From: Stieleria tagensis
GTDB taxonomy: Bacteria; Planctomycetota; Planctomycetia; Pirellulales; Pirellulaceae
Direction: 5' to 3'
DNA: 41,001 nucleotides
Assembly (NCBI RefSeq): GCF_024129865.1
Contig: NZ_JAMYFE010000031.1
Span: 1-41,001 of the forward strand
The position numbers and the translations under genes are program-made. Positions 35,749-41,001 of this stretch are shown in pieces; position 1 is the first letter of the stretch; each line of letters begins with the position of its first letter. Under the pieces are notes generated by a model that ran no database searches, was not told the DNA's origin, and saw nothing but the letters and a program-made list of their open reading frames with translations.

Positions 35749-38700
35749 ATGACTTGGCTTCACCGCAAATCGATCACCCCCACGAATGTGGTTGAATCCG
35801 ATCGACGTGCGATTGACGCAGCCGTCCTGGAACGCAGGATCTTGTTTAGCGCCACTCCGATCGCGCCACCGATCGCCGAAGAACCAGCCGTTGAATTGCC
35901 ACAAACCACGCTGGAACCAGAGACAGCCCCCCCGTCGAATCAATCAGCGCCAGACGCGACACCGTCGGCCTCTCAAGAAAGTTCGACCGAGAAACGGCTC
36001 GAACTGGTTTTCATTGATGCTGGTGTCGGCGACCACCAGCAACTAATCGACGATCTACAACTTGACGGCGAACATCGCGATCTGGAGGTCTATCTGTTAG
36101 ACGCCTCTCGAGACGGCATCGAACAGATCACCGAGATTCTCTCCAGCTATGACCAAGTCGACGCGGTGCATGTTTTATCACATGGAAACGACGGCAAATT
36201 GCGATTGGGTGATTCCGTTATCCAAGCGAACAACTTGGATGGCTACGCCTCGGATCTGGCCTCCTGGCAATCAGCCCTCAGCGGGGAAGCCGACGTCTTG
36301 ATTTACGGGTGCAATGTTGCCGAAACCGATTCCGGACGAACATTGATCCAGGCCCTTTCGGTGCTGACTGGAGCCGACGTGGCTGCATCAAGTGACGACA
36401 CCGGGCATATGCTGCGGGGAGGAAACTGGGATCTGGAATACCAAACGGGCCTGATCGAAACCACCAGCACCGTCAATGCATTTAGCAACAATGATTGGAT
36501 CGGCTTGCTAGCTGCCCCTGAAATTTCAGCGACCGACGAACTACGAACCAACACGACAACCGCAGGCGATCAACAAACTCAGCAACCTCAACAAACCGTC
36601 GCAGTCGACGGGGCTGGAAACAGCATCGTGGTCTGGGTCGACAGCAACGCCGACGGAGATGGCAGCGGGATTTTTGCACAGTGGTTTGATTCGGCAGGCG
36701 TCAAACAGGGCTCGGAATTTCAGGTCAACGCCGACGCCACGGGAAACCAGTCTCAGCCGGTGGTCACGGTTGACGATTCCGGACGCTTTGCCATCGCTTT
36801 TGTCTCCAGTGACGGTGACGGCAGCGGAATCTATTTGCGGAGGTTTGATTCCAGTGGCAACGCGATCGATACCGCCGACTTGCTCGTCAACGCTGGTCAG
36901 ACCGTGGGCGAACAAACGAACGTTTCAATCGCCAGCAATGACTCCAACCAGATTGTGTTGTCATGGCACAGCAGCAACGCAAGCCAAGGGATTTTCGCTC
37001 GCAATTTTGATTTCACCTCGGCCGCAGCGGGCAACCAATTGTCGACGTCACTGCTGGCAATCGACTCCGCTGCCACCGCCACCGATGCAGCGATCGACAT
37101 CAACCAAAGCGGACGTTTTGTTGTGGTCTGGAAAGACGGGGCGGATCTGCTCGCTCGACAATATGATTTTGGATCCGATACCGCGGTGGCCGCGGCACTG
37201 GATCTAAGTCTGCCATTCCAAACCGGACAAAATCCCGCGGTCGCAGTGATGCAGAACGGCGACTTTGTCGTTGTGGCTCAATCGGAAACCGTTTCGACCG
37301 AAGGCATTTGGCAACGATTGATTCACAATGACGGATCGATGGAATCCGTCCTGCAAATCAGCAACGACATCACCGCGATGGATCCATCGATCGATCTGGA
37401 TGACAACGACCAGTATGTCATCAGCTACTCAAAAGCCGATGCCGACGGACGGGGCGTTTTTTACCAGGGATTCGATTCCAGTGGCCTGACGATCGCCACC
37501 GAGCAAGCGGTCAATTCAACGACCGCCGGAACGCAATCCAATGCCTCAGTCGCAATTCACGACGTTAACAATCTAGTCGTCGCCTGGAGCGGCAACGGGA
37601 CCCGGGGCGGACACGACGATTCGTCCGGCGTTTTTCTGCGCCAGTTCCATAATTCAGATCCTGTCGTCGATCTGTCCGCAGGGACACCTTATCTAATCAA
37701 TGAAGGCGACTCGTTGATTTTGGACGGTTCGAATTCGACTGATTTTGATGCCGATACAATCAGTTTCGCTTGGGACCTGGATAACGATGGCGTGTTCGGC
37801 GAGATCGGTGAACCGGTCACGGCGTCGGCGTCGGTTGACTGGGCAACTCTGGTTGGCTTCGGAATTGATGATGATGGAACCTTCCAGATTGGGCTGCGCG
37901 TCCAGGATGGCAAGGGCGGCCAAGACATTGGAACGACCACCGTGACGGTTGAGAACACCAGACCGACGATCACCGTCACAGGGTCTGGAAATGCCACCGC
38001 AAACGAATCACATACACTCAATCTGGCCGTTTCAGACCCCGGCGATGACAACGTCTCCCTGTGGCGAGTTGATTGGGGCGATGGCACCGTCGCGTTGTAT
38101 TCAGGCAGTTTGACCAGTGTCTCGCACACCTACACCGTAGCCGGACTAACGCATAACATTCTGGTTTCGGCAATCGATGAAGATGGACGTTGGTTTGATG
38201 GAAACCTCTATTTGGGATCCGCCAATGCCAATCCATTGCTGCGTTTAGACCCTCTCAATGGCACGTTGGAGTTGAGTTTGGGATTGTCCTCTCTGTTTGA
38301 ACAGGGAGGTGCCGACATCCTGTTTGGCCCCGATGGAATGTTGTATGCCAGCAGCTACCTGTCGGACAATGTGCAACGATTTGATCCGGTCACTGGAACG
38401 TTAATCAATGAGTTCGTTGCCGCCGGCAGTGGCGGTCTCGACCGCGCAACCGGCATCGCATTTGGACCGGACGGCAACCTGTATGTCGCCAGCTACAACA
38501 CCGACAGCATCCTTCGCTACGACGGAACCACAGGTGCCTTCATCGACGAATTTGTCGCTTCGGGATCAGGGGGTCTAGATGGTCCAACGGCACTTTCATT
38601 TTTCGCCGACGGTGACCTATACGTCTCCGGCGGAAACTCCGACAACATCCTCCGCTTCGATGGGGAAACCGGGGCACTGGTCAGCGAGTTCATCACTGCC

Positions 38701-41001
38701 GGATCCGGCGGGTTGGATGGCGCCGAATCGTTCGCCTTCGGCCGCGACGGGAACCTTTACGTCGCCTCCTACAACACTGACCAAATCCTGCGTTTCAATG
38801 CTACGACCGGGGCATTCCAAGACGTCTTTATTAGCGCGGGACTAGGCGGCCTCGATGGCCCGATCGGAGTCGCATTCGGGCCAGACGATTTGCTTTATGT
38901 CACCAGCAGCCTGAGTGACACAGTGCTCCGCTATGGCAGTTTTGGCAATTTGATCGACGTTTTCGTACCCGATTCGGCCGGAATTAGCAGTCCCTCCGGT
39001 ATTCAATTCACGCCCAGCGGGGAAGTCACAGTCCTGCCGCAAAACCAAGCCCCACAGATCGACCTGGACGATGACAACTCCAGCGGGGCCACCGGTGCTG
39101 ACTATGACGCGGCATTCAACGAGGGTGGCGGCGCCGTCTTGATCACCGATTCCAGCGACGCGATCTTGACTGACGTGGACAACGCAACCCTCAGCTCACT
39201 CACGATCACCATCACCAACTTGCTCGATGGCGGGAACGAAACGCTAACCGCCGACACGTCCGGCACCAGCATCACCGCCAGCTACGTTGGTGGAACACTA
39301 ACACTCAGCAACATTGACAGCGTCGCCAATTACCAGCAAGTGCTGCGAACGATTCGCTACGACAATAGCTCCCTCAATCCAGACACGACAACACGCCTAA
39401 TCCAGTTTGTCGCCAACGACGAACAAACAAATAGCAACGTCGCCACCGCCAATGTCACAATCACGGCAAACAACAACGCACCGACCATCGACCTGGACGA
39501 TGACAACTCTAGCGGGGCCACCGGCGCAGACTATGTCGCAGCGTTCAACGAAGGTGGCGGCGCCATCTTGATCAGCGATTCCAGCGACGCGATCTTGACT
39601 GACGTGGACGATGCGACCCTCAGTTCACTCACGATCACCATCACCAACTTGCTCGATGGTGCGAACGAAACGCTAACCGCCGACACCACCGGCACTAGCA
39701 TCACCGCCAGCTACGTTGCTGGAACGCTAACACTCAGCAACATCGACAGCGTCGCCAATTACCAGCAAGTCCTGCGAACCATCCGCTACGACAACAGTTC
39801 CCTCAATCCAGACACCACAACACGCCAAATCCAGTTTGTCGTCAACGACGGCCTGTCGAACAGCAACGTCGCCACCGCCAACGTCACGATCGCGGCAAAC
39901 AACAACGCACCGACCATCGACCTGGACGATGACAACTCCAGCGGGGCCACCGGCGCGGACTATGACGCAGCGTTCAACGAGGGTGGCGGTGCCGTCTTGA
40001 TCAGCGATTCCAGCGACGCGATCTTGACTGACGTGGACGATGCGACCCTCAGTTCACTCACGATCACCATCGCCAACTTGCTCGATGGTGCGAACGAAAC
40101 GCTAACCGCCGACACCACCGGCACCAGCATCACCGCCAGCTACGTAGCTGGAACGCTAACACTCAGCAACATCGACAGCGTCGCCAACTACCAGCAAGTC
40201 CTGCGAACGATTCGCTACGATAACAGTTCCCTCAATCCAGACACGACGACCCGCCAAATCCAGTTTGTCGCCAACGACGGTCAGTCAAACAGCAACGTCG
40301 CCACCGCCAACGTCACGATCGCGGCAAACAACAACGCACCGACCATCGACCTGGACGGTGACAACTCCAGTGGGGCAACCGGCGCTGACTACGACACGGC
40401 GTTCAACGAAGGTGGCGGCGCCGTCTTGATCACCGATTCCAGCGACGCGATCTTGACTGACGTGGACGATGCGACCCTCAGCTCACTCACGATCACCATC
40501 ACGAATCTGCTCGATGGCGGGAACGAAACGCTAACCGCCGACACGTCCGGCACCAGCATCACCGCCAGCTACGTTGCTGGAACACTGACGCTCAGCAACA
40601 TCGACAGCGTCGCCAACTACCAGCAAGTCCTGCGAACCATCCGCTACGACAACAGCTCTGTCAATCCAGACACAACGACTCGCCAAATCCAGTTTGTCGT
40701 CAACGACGGACAAACAAATAGCAACGTCGCCACCGCCAACGTCACGATCACGGCAAACAACAATGCACCGACCATCGACCTGGACGGTGATAACTCCAGT
40801 GGGGCAACCGGCGAGGACTACGACACGGCGTTCAACGAGGGCGGCGGCGCCGTCTTGATCACCGATTCCAGCGACGCGATCTTGACTGACGTGGACAACG
40901 CAACCCTCAGCTCACTCACGATCACCATCGCCAACTTGCTCGATGACGGGAACGAAACGCTAACCGCCGACACCACCGGCACCAGCATCACCGCCAGCTA
41001 C
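35749..41001 (+). CDS. Giant surface/secreted protein, 5' part: LEPR-XLL-like motif, DUF4347, propellers, PKD-like, cadherin-like repeats
   Basis: The first 1751 codons of a gene that runs off the window. ATG 35749 opens MTWLHRKSITPTN. LERRILFSA (28-36) resembles the LEPRxLLSA-type N-terminal motif of giant planctomycete exoproteins; no classical signal peptide is visible. A Pro/Glu/Thr/Ser linker leads to DUF4347 (about 84-240) with VLSHGNDG (H145) and LIYGCNVA (C188). Next come propeller-like repeats (about 270-630, VVVWxD/FAQWFDSxG patterns), PKD-like domains (about 638-735 and 738-815, with SFAWDLDNDG and WRVDWGDGT), a six-bladed NHL-like propeller (about 825-1095, FGPDGNLYVASYN) and 143-residue cadherin-like repeats from 1101. 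Probably a secreted adhesin-like surface protein; the adjacent TolC/HlyD/M50 genes are the likely exporter. Confidence 0.88.
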   Translation, partial: MTWLHRKSITPTNVVESDRRAIDAAVLERRILFSATPIAPPIAEEPAVELPQTTLEPETAPPSNQSAPDATPSASQESSTEKRLELVFIDAGVGDHQQLIDDLQLDGEHRDLEVYLLDASRDGIEQITEILSSYDQVDAVHVLSHGNDGKLRLGDSVIQANNLDGYASDLASWQSALSGEADVLIYGCNVAETDSGRTLIQALSVLTGADVAASSDDTGHMLRGGNWDLEYQTGLIETTSTVNAFSNNDWIGLLAAPEISATDELRTNTTTAGDQQTQQPQQTVAVDGAGNSIVVWVDSNADGDGSGIFAQWFDSAGVKQGSEFQVNADATGNQSQPVVTVDDSGRFAIAFVSSDGDGSGIYLRRFDSSGNAIDTADLLVNAGQTVGEQTNVSIASNDSNQIVLSWHSSNASQGIFARNFDFTSAAAGNQLSTSLLAIDSAATATDAAIDINQSGRFVVVWKDGADLLARQYDFGSDTAVAAALDLSLPFQTGQNPAVAVMQNGDFVVVAQSETVSTEGIWQRLIHNDGSMESVLQISNDITAMDPSIDLDDNDQYVISYSKADADGRGVFYQGFDSSGLTIATEQAVNSTTAGTQSNASVAIHDVNNLVVAWSGNGTRGGHDDSSGVFLRQFHNSDPVVDLSAGTPYLINEGDSLILDGSNSTDFDADTISFAWDLDNDGVFGEIGEPVTASASVDWATLVGFGIDDDGTFQIGLRVQDGKGGQDIGTTTVTVENTRPTITVTGSGNATANESHTLNLAVSDPGDDNVSLWRVDWGDGTVALYSGSLTSVSHTYTVAGLTHNILVSAIDEDGRWFDGNLYLGSANANPLLRLDPLNGTLELSLGLSSLFEQGGADILFGPDGMLYASSYLSDNVQRFDPVTGTLINEFVAAGSGGLDRATGIAFGPDGNLYVASYNTDSILRYDGTTGAFIDEFVASGSGGLDGPTALSFFADGDLYVSGGNSDNILRFDGETGALVSEFITAGSGGLDGAESFAFGRDGNLYVASYNTDQILRFNATTGAFQDVFISAGLGGLDGPIGVAFGPDDLLYVTSSLSDTVLRYGSFGNLIDVFVPDSAGISSPSGIQFTPSGEVTVLPQNQAPQIDLDDDNSSGATGADYDAAFNEGGGAVLITDSSDAILTDVDNATLSSLTITITNLLDGGNETLTADTSGTSITASYVGGTLTLSNIDSVANYQQVLRTIRYDNSSLNPDTTTRLIQFVANDEQTNSNVATANVTITANNNAPTIDLDDDNSSGATGADYVAAFNEGGGAILISDSSDAILTDVDDATLSSLTITITNLLDGANETLTADTTGTSITASYVAGTLTLSNIDSVANYQQVLRTIRYDNSSLNPDTTTRQIQFVVNDGLSNSNVATANVTIAANNNAPTIDLDDDNSSGATGADYDAAFNEGGGAVLISDSSDAILTDVDDATLSSLTITIANLLDGANETLTADTTGTSITASYVAGTLTLSNIDSVANYQQVLRTIRYDNSSLNPDTTTRQIQFVANDGQSNSNVATANVTIAANNNAPTIDLDGDNSSGATGADYDTAFNEGGGAVLITDSSDAILTDVDDATLSSLTITITNLLDGGNETLTADTSGTSITASYVAGTLTLSNIDSVANYQQVLRTIRYDNSSVNPDTTTRQIQFVVNDGQTNSNVATANVTITANNNAPTIDLDGDNSSGATGEDYDTAFNEGGGAVLITDSSDAILTDVDNATLSSLTITIANLLDDGNETLTADTTGTSITASY
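39049..41001 (+). repeat. Tandem 429-bp (143-residue) coding repeats, four full units plus a partial fifth
   Basis: Units begin at 39049, 39478, 39907, 40336 and 40765, exactly 429 bp apart, with no change of length. By eye they are well over 90% identical. Each encodes a start like APTIDLDDDNSSGATG, an acidic segment (TDVDDATLSSLTITITNLL) and an end like FVVNDGQTNSNVATANVTI. Acidic Asp-rich loops suggest calcium-stabilised cadherin-like folds. Variants such as DVDN/DVDD, GGN/GAN/DGN and DTSGTS/DTTGTS are shuffled between units, as after recombination or gene conversion. The array continues beyond the window. Confidence 0.95.

Noticed and set aside
39049-41001. Regular repeats as a CRISPR array
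   Set aside because: The unit is 429 bp, lies in frame in one coding sequence and has no unique spacers.

Overview
This 41 kb stretch looks like the chromosome of a planctomycete, most likely a Pirellulaceae (Rhodopirellula-like) bacterium. The evidence is a PVC-type dehydrogenase/HEAT/cytochrome c giant, two secreted sulfatases, a YidC carrying a PDZ-like insert, many intergenic inverted repeats, and the start of a very large surface protein with a LERRILFSA motif near its N-terminus and a DUF4347 domain. No tRNA, rRNA, CRISPR array, phage gene or transposase was seen.

Layout. (1) 0.1-2.9 kb, minus strand: a GH13_18 phosphorylase and a glycerate kinase sharing an ATGA stop/start. This suggests phosphorolysis of glucosylglycerate followed by phosphorylation of the released glycerate. 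(2) 3-5.6 kb: an acyl-CoA dehydrogenase-like protein (+) convergent with asparaginyl-tRNA synthetase (-). (3) 5.8-12.4 kb, plus strand: the PVC cytochrome/dehydrogenase and YidC. (4) 12.6-14.6 kb, minus strand: exonuclease III followed by a secreted PHP-domain protein. (5) 14.8-18.9 kb, plus strand: Tex and a heparan-N-sulfatase-like sulfatase. (6) 18.8-22.7 kb, minus strand: a myo-inositol oxygenase with all six iron ligands, an arylsulfatase-type sulfatase and a Tat-exported beta-propeller protein. (7) 22.95-26.8 kb, plus strand: a glutamate/dicarboxylate symporter, then feoA-feoB behind a candidate Fur box. (8) 27.1-28.2 kb, minus strand: a response regulator with an HD-GYP output domain.

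(9) 28.4-41 kb is the most unusual part. A minus-strand cluster encodes a TolC-family outer-membrane protein, a HlyD-type adaptor, a protein with two GAF-like regions fused to a HlyD adaptor, and a PqqD-like/M50 zinc protease/HlyD fusion. Diverging from it is the start of a giant surface protein with DUF4347, two beta-propeller regions, PKD-like domains and near-identical 429-bp (143-residue) cadherin-like repeats that run off the window. No ABC ATPase is present. The inferred picture is a dedicated export and processing machine for the giant protein, built from protease- and sensor-fused adaptors.

Intergenic regions contain at least two families of dispersed imperfect inverted repeats, near 12.5 and 33.57 kb and near 0-0.09, 26.9 and 33.4 kb. 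Functions were read from motifs and family knowledge only; no database search was run.
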